A DNA stretch of 64,000 bases. It comes from Phytophthora colocasiae. Lineage: Eukaryota; Oomycota; Peronosporomycetes; Peronosporales; Peronosporaceae. The translations under genes were made by a program, and so were the position numbers. Shown here piece by piece: positions 54,588 through 64,000 of the stretch (positions are counted from its first letter, which is position 1; each line of letters begins with the position of its first letter). Where the stretch lies: the NCBI GenBank assembly GCA_018806915.1, contig JAGKQI010000098.1:3782001-3846000 (forward strand). The letters run 5' to 3'. Under the pieces are notes generated by a model. The model was not told the DNA's origin and searched no databases. It saw nothing but the letters and a program-made list of their open reading frames with translations.

Positions 54588-55047
54588 TGTAACGGGGTTA
54601 CACGTACAAGTGGTAGTACCACTTGTAACTCTAACAGTTAGGATAACTGCTAGAGGTTGGAAATGGGCCTCAGACCTTGGTGTGCTGTACACACCAATGG
54701 CTACATGGGCGAACCACATTATTGGGTGGTTCGTGTGCATTTGTGCATATTATTGGTAGAAAGTAACGGATTTCTACCAATCACTGAGCAGAGTTTCTGC
54801 CAACCACACGTTGGCAGACCCTTTAGAAAAAGATAACAAACAGTTTTAGGAGGTCCATAATTGGCTTATGCCAAATTCAATAACAGTTCTCATTTTACGG
54901 TATTTTGCAGTTTAAATTAGTTATATTTGATTTAATTATACTTATTTAAATAAATATACTTAAATTAAGTCTATTCTAATTGTACGCTTCCTCATACACG
55001 TAAGCGCATGTGTACGCCACCTAATAGGTCTAGGTAGACCCATTACA
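54588..55047 (+). repeat. Gypsy-A copy 2 5' LTR
   Basis: TGTAACGG to CCCATTACA. Rich in perfect hairpins, for example TACAAGTGGT/ACCACTTGTA (54605-54627), TTGGTGTG/CACACCAA (54677-54697), ATTGGTAGAAA/TTTCTACCAAT (54752-54781) and TCTGCCAAC/GTTGGCAGA (54796-54818). Confidence 0.95.
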
Positions 55048-55049
55048 CC

Positions 55050-55067
55050 TGGTAGCACTTTGTAGTC
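55050..55067 (+). other. Gypsy-A primer-binding site
   Basis: TGGTAGCACTTTG begins two bases after the LTR; it is also present in copy 3. A tRNA ending in CCA, possibly initiator-Met-like, is implied but not verified. Confidence 0.65.
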
Positions 55068-55096
55068 CGTCCCACGACCGACTGCAGTTCGTTCGT

Positions 55097-56083
55097 ATGG
55101 AGTCATACGAACGCGGGGTCGAGAACTCCCCAATGGATCAGGGATCCACTGGGACCCCACACATGTCCGTGACGCGCACGGACTGTGCCCACCTGTCGGA
55201 CCCAGAGTGGGAGGCTCTCCAAAGACTTTCACAAGTCATTGGAGAGGCGGCGGTAGCGACGATGCTTCGTACGCTATCGCCAACAGAGCAACATGGTGTT
55301 GCTCTGGGGTACATTGTGAAGGAGCAACGAGATGTTGCTGCCTCGGTGGCTTCTCCGAAGCCACGCGTGGAGTCGATGAAACTCCACGTGAGTACCTACA
55401 CGGGGAAGGAGGACGAGACCCTCCTTCGTTGGCTTGTCGAACTTGACACAGCCGTTGCGGCTCGACGTATCGTCGATCCGATGTCGAAGGTCGCGTTCGC
55501 CATGTCATGTCTTGGCGGACGTGCGAGGAGTTGGGCCTATGGGCGCCGACTCTCGGATCCTACGTGCTTCAGCACGAACGAGGAGTTCAAGGAAGAACTC
55601 AAGCTTGCGTTTGAGCCTCCGAAGAACGAGTTCAGATCGAGAGCGGAGTTTCTCGATCTGCAGCAGGGCAAGGATGATGTTCACACCTTTGCCCAGCGTG
55701 CTCGATACTTGGTATCGAACATAGTGGCCAACCCGATCGACGAGGCGACCAAGGTCGTCACGTTCATGAAGGGACTAAGAGACGGTCCCGTCAAAACATA
55801 TCTCTTCCGAGAGTATCCGAATACTCTCGAGGAGGCGATCAGCCTTGCGATGCAAGAGGAGTTTAGCCGACGTCAAGCTAAACTCCATGCGAACGCGCCG
55901 AAGCCGGCGCGTCCTGTTGCGAAGACGGGAGGTCCGGAACCTATGGACCTCTCGAGTGCTACGACTGCTGGTCAACAGCAGCGTAAGAACGTCAAGGTTC
56001 GATGTTACCTGTGTGGTCACATCGGTCACTATGCACGCAAGTGCACAGCGGGCGGGCGTTCAAAAAACGCCAAGGACCAGTAG
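55097..56083 (+). CDS. gag: Gypsy-A gag, intact (328 aa)
   Basis: ATG 55097 (MESYERGVENS) to TAG 56081-56083. A leader (about 1-85), a capsid-like gag domain (about 85-240: YTGKEDETLLRWL, AMSCLGGRARSWAYG, FKEELKLAFEPP, VVTFMKGLRDGP) and a C-terminal CCHC knuckle CYLCGHIGHYARKC (C-x2-C-x4-H-x4-C), followed by a Ser/Lys tail. It binds and packages element RNA. The last codons contain the A AAA AAC slip site, so Gag-Pol is expected by -1 frameshifting. This is the only intact structural gene of the Gypsy-A copies here. Confidence 0.93.
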   Translation: MESYERGVENSPMDQGSTGTPHMSVTRTDCAHLSDPEWEALQRLSQVIGEAAVATMLRTLSPTEQHGVALGYIVKEQRDVAASVASPKPRVESMKLHVSTYTGKEDETLLRWLVELDTAVAARRIVDPMSKVAFAMSCLGGRARSWAYGRRLSDPTCFSTNEEFKEELKLAFEPPKNEFRSRAEFLDLQQGKDDVHTFAQRARYLVSNIVANPIDEATKVVTFMKGLRDGPVKTYLFREYPNTLEEAISLAMQEEFSRRQAKLHANAPKPARPVAKTGGPEPMDLSSATTAGQQQRKNVKVRCYLCGHIGHYARKCTAGGRSKNAKDQ

Positions 56084-56103
56084 GCGCGGGGCGTCCTACT
56101 GGT
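56062..56103 (+). promoter_or_regulatory. Predicted -1 ribosomal frameshift signal, Gypsy-A gag-pol
   Basis: The heptamer A AAA AAC (56062-56068) is aligned X XXY YYZ in the gag frame (TCA AAA AAC). A 7-nt spacer precedes a perfect 9-bp stem, ACCAGTAGG (56076-56084) with CCTACTGGT (56095-56103) and a 10-nt loop. The gag stop lies in the stem. The -1 frame is open into protease. Confidence 0.85.
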
Positions 56104-59100
56104 GATGCAGTCTCGCGTGTCGAACTCGGACACGCGACGTTGAAGGCTGCTGCCCCCAGCGAGAAGATTTCTCGCTGCGAGATGCAAGATGACAAGCCAG
56201 GCCTTGTCATCCTGAACGTGATGTCGAAGAGAGTGAACTCTCTTCGTGCCCTAGTGGACTCGGGCGCGTCGAACAACTTTGTTCGACAGGGAAGTCTTCG
56301 AAGGCTTGACTTCGAAGAGACCGACACGCCTCGCGGCGTGTTGGAGGTGCAGCCGCAACAGGTGCCACCGTAAGGAGTGAGAAGCGCGTGGTCCGTGTGC
56401 GCTTCTCTTACAAACGAAGGACGTTTGTAGAGGATCTTATCGTCTTGGATCTAGACGATACGTTCGACTTGGTATTAGGCATGCCGTGGCTTGCACGGCA
56501 TGACCCGGTGATCAACTGGGAGAAGCGTACACTCGTACGCTTCAACAACACATGCACGACAGAGAGCGATGGCCCTGTCAGTGCTGCACATGCACCGGCC
56601 GGTGCATGTGGATCCCCAGTTGAGGCAGCAGCGGCCGCCGCTGCCTCCGATCGCCGCCGGCGACCATCAACGACTCAGGGAGTCGTTGTGAGAAAATGTG
56701 TGTCGACTCAGAAATCTGAGCCGAAGGGTCGCGGTCACACATGAGTGATGGTCAGGTGAATATGAATCACCTGACGCATAAACATCTGAATGATTTTTGT
56801 CACATGAGTGATGGTCAGGTGAATGAGATCCACCTGAGAGAAGGTAACATACCGGTATTACCGGTATCCTTGGAGGTACTTCAAGCCTCCAAGGGTCGCG
56901 CCGACGACGTCGCGTCGACTCTGGGAGTTGACGAAGTAAATAATATTCGGGGAACCGAAAGGCGTGCGTCAGCTCTGGGAGCTGACGCCACTGGCGCGTC
57001 GCTGCTAGTTCTGGGAACTAGCGATCGTGCATCAGCTCCGGGAGCTGATGATGCGTGTACAGGCGAACATTCGCTGCTAGTTCCGGGAACTAGCGATCGT
57101 GCGTCAGCTCTGGGAGCTGACAATACGTGTACAAGCGAACACTCGCTAGCGCAGGAAGCTAGCGAGAGCACGTCGACTCCGGGAGTCGACGATGCGGTTG
57201 CTTCATCCGTAGTAGCGGGTGAAGTTGCTCCATCCGTAGGAGCGGATGGAGGCGCAGCGGTTCAGGGAACCGACTGCGCGGCAGGAGGTGCTGGCGGTTG
57301 CAAACGCCCAGCACCAGAAAAACCTGCGTGCTCACGTGCAGCGGTGCTGCACGCGATGAGCGGCACAAGCCGTGCTTGAATGTGCGAGTCAGCGGAAGGA
57401 ATCCGCTGACGATGGCGATAAAGTCCTGTCCAAGGTGGGATGCCTTGGACGTGGAGCGCCTGGAGCTGAGCTCCATGGCAGACCTTCGCGGCGCAAGCTC
57501 AGGGAGCTTTGCGAGTCCCAGTCCATGACTGTGGAGGGTGTGTCCGCGGTGCAGACACCGAGTGTCAAGGCGTTGAACGTCTTGACACGAACTGATACTG
57601 CGTTACAGTATCAGAGCGCGCGGCACCAGCTCAGTGAGCTGTGTGAGTCTCAGTCCGTGACTGAGGAGGGTGTATCTGCAGGGCAGACACCGAGTGTCGA
57701 GACGTTGAACGTCTTGACACGTACTGGTACTGGGTTACAGTACCAGAGGATTCGGTTGGAGAATCCGCCGACGAGTGCGTCGGCGTTGACCGCACTTTCA
57801 ACGATGAGTTGGAAGCGCTTCGCACGAGACTTGTACGATGAACGCATCGAACAAATTTGCATTCTCTCGGATATCGAGAGAGTGGATCGCGAAGCCGAGG
57901 AGCTGAAGCAGCTCGTCGTCGATGGCATCACTGAGGGCGATGACCCCCTCAGTGCAAAGACCAAGAAGCAACGCTTCGAGGAGCAGAGTTGGGACTCGTT
58001 GAAGTCGAGCCCCTATTACGAGATTCTGCGGGAGTACAAGGATGTACTCCCGGACGAGATTCCTTCGGAGCTTCCGAAGGACAAGGGCGTACAGCACGAG
58101 ATTGATCTCGTGCCGGGCACGAAGTACTGTGTTACACGGCAGTGGCCACTGCCGCGTGAACAAGTTCAAGCGATCGACGACATCTTTGAAAGTCGTCGCC
58201 TTGCAGGTCAAGTGCGGGAATCAAAGTCCCCGCACAGTGCCCCAACGTTCTGTGTTAAGAAACCACAGGGCGGCTGGCGCATCGTTCATGCGTACAACAA
58301 GTTGAACGATGCGACGATACCGGCGCAGACGCCGATACCGCGAAAAGATGTTATCATCGATTCGATGGCCTTGAGCACTATCTTCAGTGCTCTAGATCTG
58401 CGTGATGGATTCTATCAGATCCTCATGCGTGAGAGGGACATCCCTCTCACAGCGGTATGCACTCCAAGCGGTATGCTTTGGGAGTGGCTCGTAATGCCAC
58501 AGGGGCTTAAGAATGCCCCTGCAACGTTCAATAGATGCGTCACGCATCTATTTGCACTCGGTGCGCGACTTCGCACCGAGTTACTTCGACGACGTGTTCG
58601 TCCACAGCCGGGCTGTGAACGGGAAGACGGACATTGAGATGCACAAGGTGCATCTCCGGAAGCTGCTAGAGCTTATGAGGAAACATAAGCTCTATGCGAA
58701 CCTGAAGAAGTGTATCTTCGGGGCGAGCGAGATACCCGTGCTGGGGTGTCTCGTGGGGAAAGACGGCGTGCGCCCTGACCCAGAGAAGGTCAGAGTGATC
58801 AATGAATGGCCCACGCCATCCAATGTGAAGGAACTGAGGCAGTTCCTTGGGCTTGCCACGTACTTGTGCAAGTACGTGGAGAACTATGCGGGCAAGATTC
58901 GCCCGTTGTCACAGCTTCTTAAGAAAGAAGCTGAGTGGATTTGGACGACCGAGTGCGAGAAGGCATTCGGTGCAGTCAAGCAGGGCTTGACTGAAGCGCC
59001 GATCTTGGCCGTGGCGGACCAAGATCGTCCATTCCACGTAGTGTGCGATGCATCCGACTTTGCAATCGGATGTGCATTGATGCAACACGATCACGAAGAG

Positions 59101-61310
59101 CGTGATCGTGTAGTTTATTATCAATCGCGTCAGCTGAAGCCAGCTGAGCGTAACTATCCCGTACATGACACGGAGCTCCTTGCCATGAAGTATGCACTCG
59201 CAAAGTTCCGAGTGTATCTACTTGGGAGTAGACCGTTCGTGGTCTATACAGACCACGCATCATTGCGTACGGCGATTAAGTCGCCGCACATCTCGCAACG
59301 TATGGCGAGATGGTTGTCCTTCTTCGCGGAGTACAACTTCCGGGTGGAGTACAAACCCGGAAGACTCAATGTAGTGGCCGACGCGTTATCGCGTCGACCT
59401 GACTATGCGGAGACGGTCGACGCCAACGCTGTTGGCGTCGTGAGGACAAGTGTGCCGTCGTCAACGTTGACTGACGACGTGAAGAACGCCCGCGTAATGC
59501 AAGGGATGCAGACGCGAAGGGGCTGCTGGAGTTCCTCGCAGCACCTTCCGACGTGGCACGTCGGAAGCTAACCCCTCATCTTCGAGCTCGTGTACACCGC
59601 TATCGTGTACACGAAGGCCTACTGTTGTACAGTGCAGTAGACGACAATGCGGATCGCATTGTCGTTCCGAATGATCATGACCTCCGGTTGAGGATCATGT
59701 TCGAGTATCACGATGCCCCCACGGCAGGGCATCCGGGTCGTGAGAAGACATACACTCTTCTCACGCGTGACTTCTACTGGCACCACCAGTACAAGTGGGT
59801 GCGCAAGTACGTACGTGCTTGCGAGGTTTGTCAACGCGTGAAGCCTGCGCAGTTCTCGCAGGCTCCTCTTCAATCACTACCGACTCCGTCGGAGTGTTGG
59901 CAGTCCATGTCCATGGACTTTGTCTTCGGTCTTCCGCCTGACAGCAAGCGGAGGACGGGCATCGTTGTCTTTGTGGACCGATTCAGCAAGATGGTTCATC
60001 TTGCTGCCGTCCCGGCTACGGTTACAGCCGCGCAGACTGCGCGACTGTTTGTTGACATGGTGTTCAAACATCATGGCATGCCGCTCGACATTGTGTCGGA
60101 CCGTGATCTACGCTTCACAGCGCGGTTCTGGCAAGAAGTGTTTACACTTCTTGGTTCACAATTATCAATGTCGACTGCGGATCATCCGCAGACGGACGGA
60201 CAGACCGAACGTGTCAACCGTGTACTGGGTGACACGTTGAAGAGCTACGCTCACTCGTTCCCGCATTGGAGCGAGTGCTTGCCGATAACAGAGTTTGCCA
60301 TCAACAACTCGGTGCATGCCTCGACAGGGCATACACCGTTCTACGTGAACGCCATGAGGCATCCACGATTGCCGAGCATGCTCGGCGGGGTAGCTTCCTC
60401 CTTAAGTGGGGGAGGATCTACGGTTGCGTCCGAACAACCGCAGAATGCAACTGATAGCAGCACACTATCAGCTGCGGTGACGCGTACGACGTCTCGTTCG
60501 AGCAGGAACGAGCGCGCGATGTCTGTGCCGGGCACAGACATGAGAGATGATAGCGAGCAGGCAGGGCCTGCTGCTGACAAGGGCGACAAGCTGAAAGGAT
60601 TCAGCTCGGGTGCGCTAGACTTTGTCCAGCGAAGACAAGCCGTCATACGGTTTGTCCAGGATGCTATCGCAGCTTCTGTCGATCGACAGAAGCTGAACGC
60701 TGATACTGTTGGTAGAGGCAACACAAATGAATTCGAAAAGGGTTCATTAGTTTTGTTAGCTACACAAAACCTACCTAGACATGCAGTGTCTGACTTTGGA
60801 GCAAGCAAACTTGCTCCAAGATTCATTGGGCCGTTCAAAGTACTTGAACGGCACGGCAACGCGTACCGGCTGGACATACCGTCCAGCATGAGGCTCCACC
60901 CGACCTTCTACGTCGGGCGGTTGAAGCCGTACGTGCAGCACGGACTACCTAGGGTTGGTAGTCCGACTGAGGAGTGCGAGAGGCCTGGAAGGCCTACTCA
61001 AGACCGTCGACACGGTCGACCAACCGGTTCACTCTCGTCCCGAGACCGGACGAGAGGTTCGAGGCAGTCTGAGCTGCCTCACAGACCTCAGCACGGAGGA
61101 CACGAACCTCCTGCTTCAGAGCCGCTATCTCAGCGCTCTGTGACTGCTCCAGCGCAGCAACTCGATCATGCAGGGCACGATCGTCATGGTCATAGCGGTG
61201 ACCATGCGGAGGGAGTGTTCCCACCCCCTCCGCCGCCGTTGCGCGACGCGCGTGGAGCGATCCGCTGGATTGTTGAGCGGATCGTGGCTCATAAGAGAAC
61301 GAACTTTTAA
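56069..61310 (+). pseudogene. pol: Gypsy-A pol (copy 2): PR, RT, RH, INT, broken chromodomain
   Basis: Protease LVDSGASNNFV (about 56254-56280) and LVLGMPWL. RT from about 57950 with VKKPQGGWRIVHAYN, SALDLRDGFYQI, MPQGLKNAPATFNR and YFDD in SYFDDVFVHS. RNase H has VCDASDFAIGCALM, TELLAMKYAL and TDHASLRTAI. Integrase has an HHCC finger, MDFVFGLP, IVSDRDLRFT and TDGQTERVNRV, so D, D and E are present. Frame breaks near 56355 (1-bp loss), 56736 (2-bp gain), 57375, 58552 (1-bp gain) and 59490. The chromodomain ends after HKRTNF at TAA (61308-61310; CAA in copy 1). Not functional, though most breaks are single. Confidence 0.92.
56900..57260 (+). repeat. Hairpin-unit array in the Gypsy-A pol linker
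   Basis: At least eight units with different stems but the same CTGGG/CCGGG-type centre, for example GTCAGCTC/GAGCTGAC, GCTAGTTC/GAACTAGC (twice), CATCAGCTC/GAGCTGATG and GTCGACTC/GAGTCGAC. The peptides read SALGAD, LVLGTSD, SAPGADD, LVPGTSD and STPGVDD. No known domain. Confidence 0.8.
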
Positions 61311-62496
61311 GGGGTTCGTTTTCGTATTCGTTGGAGAGGATTTCCTCCCCATCGAGATACATGGGAGCCGCGGAACGTCCTGATGGAGGACGTTACGGAA
61401 ATGGTGAGGGCGTACGAAGCCCACCATAACTTGCAGGGGTAAACCCTGCACGAGGATTGCTGCGGTCAGCCACAGCACTCGGAGCTCCACGTGGCTCGAG
61501 ACGACCACGAAGCCCCTTGATGTGATCGGGTACACGGACAACCGTGTACCCCAGAAGATCACTTTCTGAGAGGCGTGTTGCCAAGGGTTGGCAACACGGG
61601 CAGGGTGTGCCAAAGGGAACGGCACATGGGATCCCCGCTTCCATGGACTGATCATGGAGGCGTTCACACTTACCACGTGTAGTGTAAGTGTAGTAGCGAT
61701 CGCGAGCCGCAGCAACGCGATCGCGATATGCCTTCGGGTCTTTGTTGAAGTTTTCAACAATGGCGTTCCACGACTGACAAAGTGCCTGCCACTCTGGCAC
61801 TTTGCTCTTGCGCGAAGTATTCTTCGCTGCATAGTATCGGAGCTCGTGGAAGAGCCCGATATAGTAGTCGCGTCTTTGAGTCTCAGACTCAAAGACAAGC
61901 TTAGCGGCGACATCGTCGTCGTTGATACTGTTGCATGAGTACAACAGTATCGGGTTCGGTGGTGAACTAGCACCGAACCGGTCATGGATTTCTGCCTCAG
62001 TAGGCATCCATGGTGTGCGCACTGGCGGATCAGTGCGCGGGGCAGTGAGCGCCCTCGACATGGGGGACGCTTCATCATCACTGCGCGGACGCTTCGAGCT
62101 TGAAGCATCCGAGGCCTCATCACGAGGTCGTCGAGATCCCACGGGTGGGTCTGACGTGTCTTCAGACGAAGACACGGGAGCGGGAGCCTTGACATCAACC
62201 TCCCCCTCCTCGACATCCTCCTCGTAGTCGAGGATGTCTTCGTAGTCCTCTCCAAAGAGTTCTTTGAGAGGGACAGCAGGATTCTTAATCTCTGCTAGAG
62301 AAGAAGACTTCTTCTTCTTCTCATGCTTCTCCTTATGGAGAGCATGGTACTTGGTGACAGAGAGCTTCTCTGTCGGACCGCTGGAAGCAGCAGTGCTAGT
62401 GAGTACTGCTGAGGTCGTTGTTCCTGCTGCAGAGGCAGCAGGTGAGGCTTGCGCGTCCGCAGTAGCGGACGGAGACGTGGGCGTTGGCGAGTCCAT
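60994..62496 (-). pseudogene. Gypsy-A antisense ORF (copy 2; one nonsense codon)
   Basis: ATG 62496 (MDSPTPTSPSATAD), about 102 bp inside the 3' LTR and opposite to gag-pol. 367 codons run to TAA at 61393-61395 (GAA in copy 1); the frame then continues to 60994, giving about 500 codons in an undamaged version. N-terminal Ala/Ser/Thr-rich part, Lys-rich KHEKKKKSS, acidic LFGEDYEDILDYEEDVEEGE, basic SRRPRDEASDASSSKRPR (likely nuclear signal), a conserved block (EIHDRFGASSPPNPILLY, ETQRRDYYIGLFHEL, PEWQALCQSWNA, CAVPFGTPCPCCQ) and a C-terminal coiled coil (ALKQEVRVLRAEVCEAAQ). The last roughly 320 bp are antisense to the pol C-terminus. Function unknown. Confidence 0.85.
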
Positions 62497-62584
62497 TGCG
62501 AAATGAACTCGGATTTCTCTTGGGAACTTGACGGTCTTGTCAAGTTCTGTTGATTGACGTATCGAGACCGATACGTCGAATCTT

Positions 62585-62597
62585 AACGGGGGGATGG
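62585..62597 (+). other. Polypurine tract of Gypsy-A copy 2
   Basis: AACGGGGGGATGG abuts the 3' LTR start at 62598, as in copy 1. Confidence 0.8.
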
Positions 62598-63057
62598 TGT
62601 AACGGGGTTACACGTACAAGTGGTAGTACCACTTGTAACTCTAACAGTTAGGATAACTGTTAGAGGTTGGAAATGGGCCTCAGACCTTGGTGTGCTGTAC
62701 ACACCAAAGGATACATGGGCGAACCACATTATTGGGTGGTTCGTGTGCATTTGTGCATATTATTGGTAGAAAGTAACTGATTTCTACCAATCACTGAGCA
62801 GAGTTTCTGCCAACCACACGTTGGCAGACCCTTTAGAAAAAGATAACAAACAGTTTTAGGAGGTCCATAATTGGCTTATGCCAAATTCAATAACAGTTCT
62901 CATTTTACGGTATTTAGCAGTTTAAATTAGTTATATTTGATTTAATTATACTTATTTAAATAAGTATACTTAAATTAAGTCTATTCTAATTGCACGCTTC
63001 CTCATACACGTAAGCGCACGTGTACGCCACCTAATAGGTCTAGGTAGACCCATTAAA
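62598..63057 (+). repeat. Gypsy-A copy 2 3' LTR
   Basis: 460 bp, nearly identical to 54588-55047. The terminal CA has become AA (CCCATTAAA). Followed by TGTGT (63058-63062). Confidence 0.95.
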
Positions 63058-64000
63058 TGTGTGGTAAATAGTTGCCGCTCTTCTCGAAAGTGTTGTATCT
63101 CGCGGGCGTCTAGAAGCCGAATAGCAATATCCCCATAATAGGGTACTTATGAGAACCTCCAATACTTGAATTGTTCTTCGGTATAGTTGTAGAGGAGTTG
63201 TTGTGGTATATCAATAAGGAAATTAGTGGCTGGAAACAACAGCGCTGGATTATCCACATAAGTACAGAAGCCAGTTGAGGAGCTAGCCAAAGAGCCATAC
63301 CGCTGCACCTCAAAACGCGGCGATGACCGAAGCTAGGGGAAGCGATCCTCCAACGATGCGAACGAGATCAACAGCGAAGTCACGGAAGGCTTCAGGTAGA
63401 GAGTAAAGAATGAGCAAACCTCCGCCGACTACCGATTCGACATTGGGGGTATTGCAGCCCACAAGCAATGTTGTCGTTACAACCGCGAGAGCAGCAACAC
63501 GCAAAACGAAGAAACGGACGACAAGAACGATGAAGGCTTCTAGTGTGAAGAATTCTGTTGATTTTACAATCCCAAAACCGCGCGAGAATCACCAGGTCTT
63601 GCAGTCCAAATAAAGTTCGTTGCCGTCAAGCACGATATCTAAGTCAGCAGACGTTAGCGCGGCACAACGGTACCCGGTCAGTGGGGTTGATGTGCTTCGA
63701 AGTTCGGCGAAGAAACCGGTAACGACAGCGGAGCCATTTCCAGCAACCGCAAATATAACTCGAGAAATTAGACCTGCAGCTCAATTTGAAGAGGGACTTC
63801 AACAACATCAAGCCAGAAGCCTCATTCAGACAGCTAGCAAAGCCACACCAGAAGTGAATCCGGATGTTGCTATGCCGCTAACAAGTATGACAACTAGCTT
63901 GGCGCTAACAACTCAAAATTGGGGCGTTGATTTCCAGCGAGACGACTTTGAAGGAGGACGACATTGCAACGGGCGAGGGGCCTTAGAGCGTATTTGGGAA
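63058..64000 (+). pseudogene. piggyBac-like locus, copy 2 (runs off the window)
   Basis: Matches 51412-52350 at a constant offset of 11,646, with a handful of substitutions. It shares the TAA of copy 1 (here 63611-63613) and has an extra TAA near 63406 (AAA in copy 1). The start of the transposase N-terminal region is visible; the core lies beyond base 64000. Confidence 0.9.

Larger units (their letters stand above)
54588..63057 (+). mobile_element. Ty3/Gypsy element 'Gypsy-A' copy 2, full length (8,470 bp)
   Basis: LTRs are 54588-55047 and 62598-63057 (460 bp each). TGTGT duplicates flank it (54583-54587; 63058-63062). Gag is intact, pol has about five indels and a nonsense codon in the chromodomain, and the antisense ORF has one nonsense codon. 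The empty site survives in the tandem paralogue at 51410-51426. Confidence 0.97.

Noticed and set aside
1..64000. tRNA or rRNA genes
   Set aside because: No cloverleaf with A and B boxes or rRNA-like conserved block was noticed; primer-binding sites only mimic tRNA 3' ends.

Overview
The window looks like a gene-poor, repeat-dense block of an oomycete genome, most likely Phytophthora or a close relative. Reasons: several LTR-retrotransposon families of oomycete type, short GT-AG introns (46-68 bp) in a piggyBac-like gene, remnants of a Nep1-like protein gene and of a full-size PDR-type ABC transporter, and a secreted HAD-phosphatase remnant. Almost nothing is an intact single-copy gene.

Layout. 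1-6793 plus 24260-24412: a decayed Ty3/Gypsy element ('Gypsy-A', copy 1) whose 3' LTR is split by a second, giant Gypsy element. 6794-24259: this giant element ('Gypsy-B', 17,466 bp, 1,864-bp near-identical LTRs, 4-bp TTAC target duplication), coding on the minus strand (gag, protease, RT, degenerate RNase H, second archaeal-type RNase H, integrase, chromodomain) and carrying a 1,028-codon antisense ORF between pol and the 3' LTR. 24413-29560: unassigned spacer, a Gypsy-B-like LTR piece, a MULE transposase pseudogene interrupted by a 1,136-bp Tc1-like element, and a Gypsy-A 5' fragment (copy 3, minus strand). 29560-37150: a Ty1/Copia fragment, a broken NLP gene, a broken HAD phosphatase, a 1,261-bp inverted-repeat element and a broken IQ-motif gene. 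37150-40690: a PDR ABC transporter pseudogene with an in-place inversion and a 127-bp tandem duplication. 40869-51056: a gene whose middle has expanded into 168-bp (56-codon) repeat arrays; three copies of one hAT element sit in the arrays at the same repeat phase. 51057-64000: two tandem copies of a piggyBac-like locus; the second contains Gypsy-A copy 2 (54588-63057, TSD TGTGT), and the first preserves the unoccupied site.

How the parts work together. Both Gypsy families share an architecture: gag and pol in different frames joined by a credible -1 frameshift signal (A AAA AAC plus a 9-bp stem in Gypsy-A; G UUA AAC plus nested stems in Gypsy-B), and an antisense ORF that starts just inside the 3' LTR and reads back toward pol. 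In Gypsy-A the antisense ORF overlaps the chromodomain on the opposite strand. The most unusual signal is that Gypsy-A (LTR, gag, pol and antisense ORF) is tiled with short perfect hairpins, arms 7-12 bp and loops 1-10 nt, roughly every 50 bases in the stretches examined. I know of no described system that explains this. All alignments were made by eye, so identities and junctions are good to a few bases.
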